64,000 bases of DNA. Source: Lotus japonicus (taxonomy: Eukaryota > Streptophyta > Magnoliopsida > Fabales > Fabaceae). Shown in pieces: positions 1-12,490 of this stretch. Below the pieces are notes generated by a model. The model had not been told where the DNA came from and made no database searches. It saw only the letters and a list, made by a program, of their open reading frames with translations. The stretch is from contig NC_080046.1 in the NCBI RefSeq assembly GCF_012489685.1, positions 61,122,195 through 61,186,194 on the forward strand. The letters are read 5' to 3'. Position numbers and translations under genes: made by a program. Each line of letters opens with the position of its first letter. The first letter of the stretch is position 1.

Positions 1-1992
1 AATTTTAGTTGGATACCAAAGAAATTGCATAACTCTTAATAGGAAAAAACAAATATTCATCTACCGTTAATGAGTCATATATGTCCCTCTAAAGTGAAAA
101 ATGTCGTTTTATATGATAAAGTAAATCATCATAACTATTGATTAAATTATTTTACTAACTTTTTAAAATAAGTATTCATTATTAATGGTTGTGATGATTC
201 ATTTTAGAGGAGCGAAATCTATTGTTAACTTATGTTTGGTGAGCTCGATTATTCTGATGTTTCCAATTTTAAGGTCAGCAGGTGCTTCTGATGTTTGATG
301 TTTGGAATATATAATAAGGGGTACATTTCTCTATAGTCCCTAATTAAAGTGATTCATCAAATCAAGAAAAGAGTGACTTGCATATTGTTTAGAACTTTGG
401 AAGATGCAAAATCTTCCAAAAATCTTCCCCACATTATGGCAAAGAGATCATTATTCTTTGAATTTTTTTGTCATTTTCAAATTATAAATAAACATTAATT
501 GAATTATTATTAAGATATAATTGAGTATTTGGTAAAGCTAACTACTCCCACTTCTTGATCGATTTATATTAATTGCAAAATAAACCTATCATTTTATATA
601 ATAGCATATAAGTATATAACTCATTTTCTAAGAAAAAAGAAACGCAGAGAACCCTAATTCCCATTTTCTTCCAACCTCATCTTCTTTATACACTTCTCTC
701 TTTTCTACCCGTTGCAGCTTATCACTAAGATAATAAAGCCCCAAATTGTGCCATAAACTTAAATAGTTATGTTCGAATAATGCAGTCATATAACACTACT
801 TTCAAATGTTCAAGAACCTTGCTATTGTATATAATTCTGCGTATATAGCATGTTCCATAAAATTGACCCTACAATAATGTCTTGAGTATTCTCACATTTC
901 ACTGTTTGATTCGTTCATATCGCATTTCTTTCCTTGGTGTTGGTTTGTCTTTTGATTAGTTTTCTGTGTAGTTGCTATAATTAGGTGTCAATCATCCCAT
1001 TTTTTTTTGTTGAGAATGAGAGGTGAAAAATCATCTTTCAAAAAAAACCATTCCATAATCTTCTACCATCTCGTCCCCTAACTATACCAACAAGGAACAA
1101 TATAAACTGATATGGGAAGAAAAAGTACGGACCTCGCCTCTAATCTATTGCACGAGAGAAACGTACAAAGAAGAAGAGCTTGGAAGAAATTAGGAATTAG
1201 GGATTTGTTGGGTTTTTTTCAAAAGGAGTCCTAAGCTATTATAAAAAATTATAGGTTTATTTTACAATTAAATTATTTAATAAATTAAATATTATGAAAA
1301 TGTAAAATAAAAGAGTTTAATTAAGTAAGGTGGATAATATAAAAACACATGTTATAATATGATTGATACACTTAAATAATGAGTGATTTAACCCAATTTT
1401 TATCATGGGTTATTTAGACAATCCCTCTAATTAATTCTAAGCGTTTATAATAATCTCAAAGTAGACTATAGTCTCTGCTAGAGCAAAATTATTTCTTGAT
1501 TTTAGTCATCAAATTATAATATATACTTTCATATATACTAATTTAATCATCAAATTATGGGTATAGTTACTGTATGCATGTCGAGAGGAAATGTTTCTCA
1601 ACTCTATAAATTTATATATATCTTTCATTTTCGCAAAAAGTTTATAAAATTTAACGTGTATGTACAACTAACAATATAAAGAATTTTACATGTGCATACA
1701 ATCATATCTCACCATTTTAAATTTTAAATTAATTATGACATAATAAAATATAGAAAAAAACCGCTTTAAGTAACTTTAAGAGAAATAGGTGAATATGAGA
1801 GAATTAAAAGTGTATCAAACATGTAGTAAATCATTACTTTGTGTTATTCTTTCAACATGCTAACAATAGAGCATGCTTATTTCTCCATTGATACTAACAT
1901 CAGCCCTACATAATCAAAATGGTGAAATCACTACACCAAAACATTGTGCGCGTCTTGAATGCAAAAATAAAGGTAAGTAGTAAAATTTAAAG
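1..1992. other. AT-rich intergenic DNA, no gene recognised
   Basis: No open reading frame of recognisable family and no RNA gene is seen on either strand. The stretch is AT-rich with short homopolymer runs. The only structure noted is a MITE-like end at about 1376-1432, listed separately. Confidence 0.6.
1376..1432. repeat. Partial MITE end related to the element at 45589-45773
   Basis: The stretch reads like one arm of the 185-bp inverted-repeat element at 45589-45773: both contain a 'taaccca...tttatcatgggt.atttagacaa' type core in the same order. No second arm is seen nearby, so this looks like a truncated or solo end. The match is by eye and has several mismatches. Confidence 0.4.
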
Positions 1993-2634
1993 TCAGTGTA
2001 GAGGTCGTAGCTGGTGGACCAATTCTCCAACTCCAACAATGCCCCCACCTATTCCACCTCCACCTCCACCATTAAATCCTCCATTTCCACCGCCAAAACC
2101 ACCTCCGATCCCTCCGTTATACCCTCCACCATTTCCACTTCCCATCCCACCCCCACCCCCACCTCCACCTCCACCATTAAATCCTCCATTTCCACCGCCA
2201 TAACCACCCCCGATTCCTCCGCTATACCCTCCACCATTTCCACTTCCAATTCCACCACCTCCTCCTCCACCCCCACCCCCAAGTCCTCCATTTCCACCAC
2301 CGTAACCCCCACCTGTACCACCGCCACTTCCACCCCCTCCACTACCAAACCCTCCATTGCCATTTCCAGGACTATACCCACCTCCAACTCCACCTGCGAA
2401 ACCAGATCCGCTACCACCATATCCTCCACTGCCGCCCACACCACCAGCCGCACCGCCTCCATTCCCACCGAGGCCACCACCACCACCACTACCATCACCA
2501 TAGGCATGTGTATGGTGAAGAAATGACATATCTTCACCAAATTCGCCAAGCTTCCTCGCACCACTGGCAAGGCAGGTAGTTGCAGTAAGAAAAGCAAGGA
2601 AAAGCAACTTAGAAATCATGACTACTAAGGACAA
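1993..2634 (-). CDS. Secreted glycine-rich protein (cell-wall GRP type)
   Basis: This single-exon gene encodes 213 residues. Residues 1-24 form a typical signal peptide (basic start, leucine-rich core, cleavage likely after CLASG). The short stretch from 26 to 46 is charged and His-containing, and residues 47-205 are almost all glycine. Inside the glycine part, a unit of about 34 residues built on GGGYxGGIGGGYGGGNGG is repeated two to three times, with a shorter diverged copy upstream. Glycine-rich proteins with signal peptides are usually structural wall proteins or stress and defence proteins; which role applies cannot be told here. The start ATG at 2634 is the first in frame and is the one that gives the signal peptide. 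The complementary strand also has a long open frame (Thr/Ser/Pro-rich), a by-product of the GGN codon repeats. Confidence 0.8.
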   Translation of the reverse strand: MSLVVMISKLLFLAFLTATTCLASGARKLGEFGEDMSFLHHTHAYGDGSGGGGGLGGNGGGAAGGVGGSGGYGGSGSGFAGGVGGGYSPGNGNGGFGSGGGGSGGGTGGGYGGGNGGLGGGGGGGGGGIGSGNGGGYSGGIGGGYGGGNGGFNGGGGGGGGGGMGSGNGGGYNGGIGGGFGGGNGGFNGGGGGGIGGGIVGVGELVHQLRPLH

Positions 2635-2692
2635 TGCTATATCAAAAGGGGCTTAGAGGCATGGAATGAATAATACATGCATATTACAATGC

Positions 2693-2705
2693 AAATATAT
2701 ACACA
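2693..2705 (-). promoter_or_regulatory. TATA box of the glycine-rich protein gene
   Basis: The minus strand reads TGTATATATTTGC about 60-70 bases before the start codon at 2634. This is a normal distance for a plant TATA box and leaves a short 5' leader. Confidence 0.5.
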
Positions 2706-5700
2706 GAAACTTAGAAGTTGGGGGGTTTAAATTTTGCCGTTGCCTCATGTAATTTGTGTGCCTCAAATTACTAGTTTCAGTTAGGACTCTAAAGGAGTGT
2801 GCTTAAAATAAATGATCTAATTTAACATGACAATGTCATATCACATGAGAGGATCAAAATTCATACATTATGCCTTTTAAGTTAGAATATCATCAAAATA
2901 TAATTTATATTTGCTATGATTAAATTGATTATTTTAAGTGAAATATCCTTAAAAGTGGATATATACTGAAATTAATCAATACCAATTAAAAGGGTTGAAT
3001 TGTAATCCTTGAAATTAAAACTTGGCAAACCTGAAATCACAAATTGGATGTCTTCTCAAGTTCAAAACGGATTTGGATCCTCTCCAGCTGCTGGAGGGTC
3101 CAGCAATGTATACCACTTATCCGTTCAAAACTAGATGCTCAGGAGGTTCGATTAGGGGTTAGTACTTAATAACAAGGCAAATCCTTTTGAAGTATAAACT
3201 ATAAAGAATGATTGACATCAACCTTCTGAACAGAATAAGTTACACTGGTATTTGGTAATTTATCGGATGACAAAGTTTTCAAAATTCTTTAAATTCCAGG
3301 AGATTATTTCAAAAGATTCAGAAACTTCTAAACTTATAAAGCCAAAATGGTTTTCAAAAGTATGCATCTGAAATTGTTTAAGTAATTTTGAGAAGAACTT
3401 CCTATAGTCTAATCAATTTTGATTGATTAAAAATAAAATTAGATATAAAGTAAATCAGTAACTCTATATGATAAAGAAGGGGCAGACTATGCAGAAAGTA
3501 AAAGAAGAGAATAGCTTAGCTAAGAAGAGAACACATTGTATTTATCATTGTTCACCGAAAACTTCTAAGGCCCCTTCTTGCAGGTGAAATTTCTCCCTCT
3601 CAATTCAATCCTGAAAGATTGCTGCAATTTATGAGAACTGACAAAGCTACCATATTATTGCATTCAATAGCTCCCGTAATATAATACACAACTGCTACTC
3701 TTCCTTGGTTTATAAGCCTGCATAGGGGTGGGAGTACATAAGGCCAGATATAGAAGATATGATAGTTATGTAATATAATAACTGAATTCTACCCCAAAGA
3801 AATACCTTTCTAATCATAATCTCAAATGCTTCAGTTCCATTCTCAATAACAGCAAGTGATTAATGGTCATCAACAAGTGATTTGTTCTTAATTACCCTAA
3901 TGGAGGCATATTTGTGACATATGAACAAAATGCCACACAAACCATGAATCAATCCACTAACAAACAAAATGAAATACGTGTAAATGACAACCAGATTGGG
4001 TGAGAACAAAATGACTATAAAAATAGCAGAGTTTTAGTTTTAGTCCTTCATAGCACAAACATTCAAGAATAAAACAATATAGAGAAAGAAAATACCATGA
4101 ACCTAAATAGTTTACCTTATGAGCTTTTAGAAGATCAATGACAGACACCTGCCACATGATGATATAATTAAAATAGAAGCAAATTAAAATAAAATTTGAC
4201 CAGAAGTTATGTTCTGCCCACAATGTCCTAAGCAAACAGAAGTCAAGGCCTACCTCTCAATTGAAGATTGGTGAGTGAATTTTCTGATGTGGTGAATATG
4301 GTGAGAGTAAGTGATAGAGAATAGACAGTTCAGAGGACAGGGAGAAAATTAAAGGTTTTTCGGAATGTGGTCTCATGGATAAAAATTTAGCATCATCATA
4401 AACCTTTTGAGATCATTTGTAGACACTTTGAAAAATGGTCTTAGAGTTCCTCGACCAGCAGGAGTCTTCTTTATCTTGGGGTCCAGCAACTCTTGCTAAG
4501 ACAACAACTGCTGATTGTTGGAAGAATTTCACTTATATAGGTGTGGGTAAAGATGGAAAGGAAAAGGCAAGTTGTAATGGGTATGAACAAGAATATGTAG
4601 TTGGTGGTAAAAGAATTGAGATCTTCATGTGGAAAGGTGGCCCAAAATTAATTTTCAAGATGATAGTCAAAGGATTATATGCATCTTTACTCACACAAAT
4701 ATCTTAGTGAAATACTTCCAGCAATCAGCTGTTGATGTTAGCCTTTTCTTCCGAAGCTCAACAGTTTGAGATACTTGTTCAGTATGGGGCCCATTTCAAA
4801 TCAAAATCCTGGTTGCAAATAACAAATTAGTAATGCATCTCAAACATAGTTCTAATGAATTAATACAACAGACCAAGTTCCACACACATGACTCAAAAGA
4901 GCAATCCTAATCTAAGAATGATTCAACTTAGTGAATTTCACAAAATAATTAAGGTGATATAGATTATAGGCTGCATAGCTAACTACTCAACAAGAGGATA
5001 TCTATGATTAAAATTTGAGATCAATGCCCTTCATCCATGACTCAAAAGAGCAGTAAACTGAGTTATTCCTACCTCTTATGATGCGTGATTGCTTATCCTA
5101 GGAAGGGGTGAACCAGACCTTCAGGGGGAGACGACGACCTTCGGGGGTCACGAGGGTTGGTCCTCTAGACGCCATCTCCTGACCCCAACCCACACAGCCT
5201 ACTATTAAGGGGCCATTAAGCCTAAAGTCTTTAACCCACACAGCCTACAAACTACAAAAGAAGTGGGCTGGGCTTAGCCTAAAGGCCTGCCCACTCTCCA
5301 TTATTTTTATGTAAATACAAATTTAATTTTTTTATATTGACAAAAAAAAATACTAATTATTGTGCAAAATACTAATTATTGTCCCCCCTCTCATCTCACT
5401 CTTTTCTCTCTTGTGCAAAAAAACCTTGGTAGAAAAATTATTGTGAAAAAAATAAATATATATATATATATAAACATACTTAAATGAAGTGTAATTTATT
5501 AAAACAAGTGTCTAAATATTATTGGGTCACCTCATCCAAAATCATTTAACCCAAAACTTGTTTAGAGTGATTTGGACAAAATTAATATTGTGTTCTTAGC
5601 ACATTGTTACTTGCGATGTTGGGCACATACAAAGTAAACTGAACTGAATTGGGGCTAATATTACAATTCTTCAAAGGTCATTCACATTTTGTATTGAAGT

Positions 5701-5752
5701 TAATTATAGCTAGGAATGAGACAAGGCTTGATTCTTATGTATATGCATGATT
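2706..5752. other. Intergenic region with one transposon fragment
   Basis: Apart from the BED-type zinc-finger remnant at 4435-4707, nothing codes here recognisably. A locally GC-richer patch at about 5095-5300 repeats the phrase 'cccacacagcct' twice; its origin is unknown. Confidence 0.5.
4435..4707 (+). pseudogene. Remnant of a BED zinc finger, hAT-transposon type
   Basis: The open frame contains DCWKNFTYIGVGKDGKEKA followed by C-N-G-Y and a Tyr-Val-x-Gly-Gly-Lys stretch. It lines up with the start of BED zinc fingers in plant hAT transposases and RICESLEEPER-like proteins. The second zinc-binding cysteine of the C-x2-C pair has become tyrosine, and the rest of the finger and the transposase are missing. 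It is therefore a degenerate fragment. No terminal inverted repeats were recognised around it. Confidence 0.5.
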
Positions 5753-8698
5753 CTAAGCGAGCGTGAGCTCAAGAGAGACATCATTTTTGTCTGGACTTGG
5801 ATCGCTCCGGTTGGAGAATAATGGATGAAAACCTCTTGAGTTCAATGACAGGGAAAGTCTGTCTTCATCCGCTCTCTCTCCTATCTTGTTTACATCTTCG
5901 AATCTTTGTTGGTTGCTTTTGTAACAGGCACCTCCTAGTGACACCATTTCGGGAGGATTTGTGCTCTCCTGAAAAACAATATCACACAAGGACTTGTTTT
6001 CAAGTTTAAGCAACTATCTATAATTTTCTGATAAATTTTTCTTTCATTATTATGTGCCACTAGGACCTAGCTAGGTGAATAAGACAATAAGACATGAGAG
6101 GAATGGGAATATGGGATTATACCTGGACAGTGGTGTGGCTTCTGAAAAGATCCTCAAAGCTGATGTACGAGTGCGTCTTCTTCTGTTCATCGCCTTTACA
6201 AATTATAATTGGTTCACTCCCTTGGTTTCCATGGTAAGATTCCTTCTCATAAGGACTCCTGCCCATAAGAGAACAAGACTTAACCTCTTTATGTTTTATA
6301 AAACATAATATAACATGTTTACTTTCGGGAGTACATGTTAAAGAGATCTAAAATTTTACAGCTCTAAAATTTCAAAGAAAAAATAAAATTATATGAGTCA
6401 AAAAAGAAAAAAGAAATTAAATAAAAATACCTTTGATGAGGTTGTGTGCTGGAATGCTCTTCCGTACGTTGAGGAGCTCCACTAGTCCTCAGGTGAAGAG
6501 GATTCTGTCGGAAGGAGAAATCTGCAGGTGCCATATCCTTCTTCCTTGCTGCTGTTAAAAATTAATTAACACAAAATATTAGATGATTTAAGAAATTTTT
6601 AAAACAACAAACTTATATCTATTCAAATTCAATCATTAGAGTCTCATAGGATAGCTCAAGTGGTAGGAGCTGTGGACATATGGGTTGAGTAAGAGAAAGT
6701 TCATGAATCAATTTCTGACGGATGCAATTTATCTTTTTGATGTATCAAAAAGAAATTCAATCATTAGATCGAATAAAGGTTTCCGCAGATAAATTTTAGA
6801 AAATTACTTACAATACGTCATTATATATTTTATTTTAAGAGTATAAATTAACTTTCATATTACACATTAATTTATCAATTTTTCCTGGTACATATATTTA
6901 CCAATGTTTAAATGATGTAAATTTCAAAAAAAGGGATGATGTAAAATTTGAAAAACATGATCTTGGAGATAATGTTATATTTTTAAAATTAAATTGTTTA
7001 ATTTCATAAAACTATTCAGTTTTGTAAAATGAAACGTTCTGCCATGTTTACCAATGTTCATTTTTTTTTTTTTGAACTCATGTTTACCAATGTTCATCAA
7101 TGTGCGTGTGTCGGTGTGTACATATATATTGAATTCAACTGCTACTTTATGGTATTAATTGTATTGTATACCAACAATCATCACAACTAGAACACAATTG
7201 AAAATTTTAAATATCTAATTTAGAATTTGATTTTTTGGTGATGTATATGTATATAGAAAATGATTTGTTAAGGGGAATTTATTCAGTTAATATGATCTAT
7301 AATCTTGAGAGAAACTCGTGACCGTAACTATAAAATAAAAAAAGAAAGGAGTACTATTGTGTGAATTGATGATGATGAAACTTGGAGTAGTAGTCCAACA
7401 CATTAAACGACGTCATATTCTAGGAATAAGATCTGGAAGAATATTTGACTATGGTTTTCTTGGTGACGTAGAAGGGAATCAACCGGTTACGGTGACGTGA
7501 GCTATCTGTGGTTAATTCCTCAATTTTCTTGGCATACATGTCACAGTATTTGGCTTCTTTTCAGTGTTTACAGATCTAATTTCCTCTATTGTACCAAACA
7601 AAATGTCTAATGTCCTCTACACCTACCTATTTCTTCCATTTAGATGATGCACTCATGTGTTTCCGTAGCACCTAACATGCGTATAATTAATTTCTAACTC
7701 AGAAGGGACAGTACATTTCAGTTAATATCAATAATTTTTTTATTCACACTGGCTTGCTACACTTATACTATCAAGTAAGAGAAAAAAAGACTAAAATATA
7801 TGACCGATGAAATGATAGAAAAATAAGAGAGAAATGTGAAGATTAAAATGAAGTATAGAAGAGAAAAATGAGGGTAAAAGAGTCAAAACTCATTTAATAT
7901 ATACCTTGACTCAACTGCTCCTGCTTCATGCTCCTGTACATCTGCCAAATTGAATTTTAATTTAAAACTTGAAACTAGCTAGCTATGAATCATGAAAGAT
8001 TTTTAATTTTTCAATAATTGTTGTTCTGTTCTTAACAAAAACAGAAATTAATGATAGAAGGAAAAAGCAATTAAGAGGTTAATTATGGAGAAGAAAGTAC
8101 CTGAAGGTGACTTTTAACATGAGATATAGTAAGCCCCTTTACATTCATTATCTGCAAAATCAACTTTGGTGTGGCCCCTGTAAATCCAAAAGAAAATAGA
8201 AAGTGTATGTTTGAAATTTTTTCAACAATGAAATCTGGAGTCAAAATCAAATCCGGGGAGAAGCTTCTTAGACTAGTTTATGGGTTTCAAAATGAAATTG
8301 GATGAAGTGAATTAAGCTTCTCAAAACATGTCATATAACAACATAAAAAATGTTGGTACGAATGGAACATAGAAATTGAAAACCAAGGTTTTTGTGAAGA
8401 CAAGATAAATTAAATTAAAAGTAAAGGAATAAATATTGTTAATAATGTATATGATCTTACTGTCTTCTCCTCCTAGCCTTTGAACTGCATGCACGAAGCA
8501 ACGGTGGAGATCTGGAGTCCAACGAAGGCGAGGCATTTTTGATCGAACATAAGGCCTAACCATTGGTGTTTTCAGGCTTATCTCAGGAAGCTGATGAGAA
8601 GGGTTATCAACCACACTGCTAACAAGAGAAGAAGTGGAAGAAGAAGACCCAGTTTGAGTTGGGGACAGTTTGAAAGAGTACTCAGCTTGAGCATTCAT
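5753..8698 (-). CDS. GARP/G2-like MYB-related transcription factor with LxLxL repressor motifs
   Basis: Six exons are proposed: 8698-8461, 8177-8101, 7941-7905, 6551 (or 6548)-6431, 6159-6123 and 5968-5753, giving about 241 residues. Exons 1-3 together encode the GARP DNA-binding domain (about residues 57-112). It starts at MPRLRWTPDLHRCFVHAV, continues RLGGED/RATPKLILQIMNVKGLT, and ends at the typical SHVKSHLQMYRSMK. The intron positions inside this domain fit phase perfectly. The C-terminal part carries LSLSL and a terminal LELTL, both of the LxLxL (EAR) class used by plant repressors. These features suggest a nuclear repressor of the G2-like group (relatives of At1g14600 and MOF1-type proteins). 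The weak point is exon 5, only 37 bases long: it was placed because it is the only nearby acceptor that keeps the frame into exon 6. A SINE-like repeat lies in intron 3. Confidence 0.8.
6647..6757 (+). repeat. SINE-like repeat with tRNA-derived head
   Basis: It begins GGATAGCTCAAGTGGTAGGA, which resembles a tRNA-type box A, and ends shortly after a 'gatgtatcaaaaa' tail. A second copy in the opposite orientation lies at 57331-57437. The box B equivalent is degenerate in this copy. It sits in intron 3 of the GARP gene. Confidence 0.5.
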
Positions 8699-9226
8699 TT
8701 GAGTTCTGTTTTTCTCTTTGAGGTGAGTGAGTTATGGCAGAGGAAGGGGAGGGGAAGAGGGTGGTGAGTGGTGACTATGATTCTATGAAGAAATTACAAA
8801 AGAGAATAAATACTAAGTGAGACTCTGTAGTACTACAAAGGCTTGTCCTTTTGTGCAGCTTTTATTACCCCAAAGGTCAATTTAGTCTTAGGGAGTTTCG
8901 ATGGATAAAAGGAAAATTCGAGACACGGAAACTGAGAAATCAAAATTTGTTCAACAATGTGTTGATGATTGGGTGAAAATGAAAGGTTAAAAGGTGAAGG
9001 GGATGTTCCATCACTGAGGTCTTTGTGCAGAGAGATATCATTTTCTTTAGACATTCCTTGGGTCTTTTCCAGACATTCTTTGTCTCTTAAGGAAAAAGAA
9101 TCAGCTACATTCTTAATTGTTATTGTAAATACATTATAATTTAAGAGCAATAAATTCTAGCCTAATTAATAGATAGCTTGACTTTTTATATATGCATTTA
9201 GTTTAGTTGACAATTTAATTTCTAAG
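8699..9226. other. Upstream flank of the GARP gene
   Basis: This holds the presumed promoter and leader of the GARP gene. Short open frames on the minus strand at 8833-9150 have no recognisable domain and are not annotated as a gene. Confidence 0.45.
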
Positions 9227-9235
9227 TAAATTTTT

Positions 9236-10254
9236 GGTTCCCACTAGGGTGGGCAACCTTTATTTTTGGTCCACCGGTGGTCCACTCTTTAAAACCGTTA
9301 GATCTTGGAATCAAAGAATATTCTATAGATGAATGGTTAGGATTGAAAGCATAATAAAAGGGTAGAAGTGTAATATACTTTCTTTTATTATTTAAAAAAA
9401 AAATTCTAAGATTTCAGATTCAATCAAATTCACAAACTTCTCCAGATTCCAACAAATTCAAGATTTCCAGATTTCATCAAATCAATTCAAATCTCAGATT
9501 TCCTGTACCAAAACAAAAATTGGTTGGAGGAGGAACAGTGATGGTGCAAGAACTTCTTCATCTTCATCACTTTATCTTCTTCAGACCCAAAATCCCAAAT
9601 TTGTGACTCCGTCATGCTCAAAGACCCAAAGCTCTCCTCTTACATCTCTGCTCCCAGTTTCTTCACGGCCGTTCGGTGAGATTCCGGCGTAGCTCCGGCA
9701 TGATTCCCAAATGCAGCTCGAACACGCCGCCGGTGGAAACAGAAGTTTGGGATCAACGACCTGGTGTGGGTGATGTTGAGGTCGGTGAAAAGTTGGTGAG
9801 TGAGGGTAGCACTTTGGGGTGGTTGAGATGAGGAAGGTGGTGGTTTCTGGGTGGAGGTGGGTAGGTTTGGGGATCTTGCTTGTGCAAAAGGGGGCTGAAA
9901 ATTGGGAAATCGTTGGGGTTGGGTTCCATTTTCTTCAACAGAGGAGGAAGAAAATTGGCGAGAAAGGAAGAACAAGAAGATGCTAGAGTAGAGATAGGTT
10001 GGTTTTGGTTGGTAGCATTGGACGTTGTTTAGCCAATTTCACAAATTCAATTCAGAGGAAGAAGATTGAGATGGAAACTCAGAAGGATCTAGATCTGGGT
10101 TTTTTTTTTTTTTTAAAAAAGATATGGGTTAGATCTGATTGGAGGGATGAAATGTTTATGATTTAATTTTTATTATTTATCTATAATAAATTACTTAAAT
10201 ACCCATGGTCCATGGGTGGACCAAAAATAAAGGTTGCCCACCCTAGTGGGAACC
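9236..10254. mobile_element. Non-autonomous Mutator-like element, possible Pack-MULE
   Basis: The two ends are inverted copies of about 49 bases with only three mismatches near their inner end; both start GGTTCCCACTAGGGTGGGCA. The element is flanked by a perfect 9-bp direct repeat, TAAATTTTT (9227-9235 and 10255-10263), the TSD length of Mutator-like elements. It has no transposase. The inside is clearly richer in GC than the surroundings. On the minus strand an open frame (9975-9640) of 111 codons is rich in Pro, Ser and Gln and ends near a poly-purine stretch. Captured gene sequence would explain that contrast, but the donor gene is not recognised. Confidence 0.85.
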
Positions 10255-10263
10255 TAAATTTTT

Positions 10264-11995
10264 AATGTTGACTTTTTATATATGCATTTAGCCTAACTAT
10301 TGAATGAATTTAAATGTATCCACTTAATCTGATCTTAGATATCACACGACAGCTTGCTGAGGGAAATATCAGTAAAAAGAAAGCCCACAGATATATTGAT
10401 TTTTTTTACTACACTATTTAAATTCATTCAATAATAATTAATGAGTCAACATATGTATGTTTAATGAGGGTCATTAGTGCCCATAACTGAGAAAATAAAT
10501 TCCAAGTCAAATTAATTACAGCCTGCATCATCATCTACCATAAAATTAATGTCATTTTTCAATGCCCATTAAAAATTAAGGAATCAAGTACTTCTTTGTC
10601 CTGATGAAACCATGTAATTATATTCTGTGATAAATTTTTATAATTTGCACTTTAGTTATACTATTTTAAATAACAAACTGAAATGTACTTAATACTCCCA
10701 TTTTAATATATGTGATGATATTGTACAGGGTAATGAAGCAATTCCCAAAAACTAAGTACAGGATTGAAAAGTGATGATATTGATTAATATGTGAAAGTGA
10801 AAGGTAGACTGGAAAAAATTGGGGGGAAATGTAGAAAAGTGGGATAGAAAATTAGATATGAACTCAAGAGGCAGGTATATGGTGCATGAGTATGTACAAA
10901 GAAAGGATGAGATGAGCAAATATTGAATGTAGTGAAGAAAGCAACAAGATAGCTACGGTTATATGCTTTCACTAAAACCAAACCAAAACGCATTATTACA
11001 AAAGCAAATAAATTTGTTTCTTCATTCCTCCGCACGAACCGAAAGCTCCTTACATTGAGGCCAGATACTACGCACATTCAAGACCATGATCCTTCAACAG
11101 CCAATGAGATGAGGACACGCACTCATAGTTCGCATGTCGGGGTTTGCTCTAAGGCTTACACCTCTTGATGAAGTTACCGTTGGTGAGGAATGGATGTAGT
11201 AATGGTGGCATAATTCAGTGCATTATGGAAGTTTCTGCAGACACGGCCAAACTGGTTTGAACTCATAAAACTAGAGGAGACACACGCACGAGGTTGTGGA
11301 AACGCAAACGCATATATGTAGGAGATATAGGGACGGTGCTGTTAATTGTCTTGACTCACTCGGATTAAATTTAAAAGGCATAACCTAAAAAAAAACCATC
11401 CATTTTCACTTCCACCTCATGTAAAGAAGAAAAACATGAAAAAAATAAGTGATATGATTTGTGATGTGACAGGAAATCGAGAAAGAGAGATAGGAAGAAA
11501 AATGAGTGAAAATGAGATGGAAGAAAAAGTGAAGTGTGTATATATCATTACTCATTTAAAAAGGGAGACAGTGAAGAATTAAGGAATGAATTCATAGCAT
11601 GGAGATAGGGTGGTAAAATAGGCTTGATTCGTTAGATAGTTTGGCCCATCTTTTTTATGGGTTGGGTTGGATTGAGAGTTTGAGATATTGGACTTAAATT
11701 TTAGTAGTGAGTCCACTTAACCAACTCGCATTTTGGTGGGTAGATTCAGGTCGACCGCCAACTCATATTTGTTCGCCTCAAACTTTCATGATTGCATCAT
11801 TTCGTTTGGTTAATTTCATTAACACGTAATCAATTATAATGTTGGTTGATTATTTTTGCTAAAGTAAACTTTTGCCGGCTATTGTGGAACACATCTAGTA
11901 ATGTTAAGAACGTTAAGTGAGTGTCTATAAGAAAAATGATAATTTATTAATGATTTGGTGAAGGTTATTGACACTTAGATTTGATAGTTGCTAAT
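10264..11995. other. Intergenic DNA, no gene recognised
   Basis: Only short unrecognised open frames are present. A part at about 11040-11340 is less AT-rich than its surroundings, but no coding family or RNA was recognised. Confidence 0.5.
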
Positions 11996-12432
11996 TGTAA
12001 CACCCCCTTTTCCCCCATTGTTTTATTTAAAAACATTTATCAGAGTTAGAAACATATCTAAGGGAGTATTACACTTCTTCACGAAAACTCATTAAAATTA
12101 ACACTGATTGTGTTTGAAAATTTATAAGTTCATATGCTTTTCCAAGAATGAATTATTTCTGCCAATAAAATTTCTAAACCAGCCATATAATCCTAAGATG
12201 CATAAAATCACTTATTTAAATAAGTTTATCTTCCATGATATTCCAATAAAATTCATCATACTCAGAACTGAATTTCATAAGCACTTCGGCCATCAATTGT
12301 ACGACATCGTCATAATTTAGAAAAATATTCAACAACTTCCATAAGGAGAGGTTATAAAATCCTCTCAACAAAAGTGTAAAAGTAACGTAAAATATCTACC
12401 TAGTGTTACATTACAGAGCAAGACACTTATTT

Positions 12433-12490
<58 letters not shown>

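Noticed and set aside
2014..2526. Long Thr/Ser/Pro-rich open frame on plus, opposite the glycine-rich gene
   Set aside because: It is the complement of GGN glycine codons; it has no signal peptide or domain of its own.
3957..4235. Open frame on minus with Tyr/Phe/Cys-rich hydrophobic sequence
   Set aside because: AT-rich by-product without recognisable domain, start context or splice partners.
9640..9975. Pro/Ser-rich frame inside the 1-kb Mutator-type element as an independent gene
   Set aside because: No domain recognised and it lies wholly within a non-autonomous transposon; kept only as possible captured cargo.
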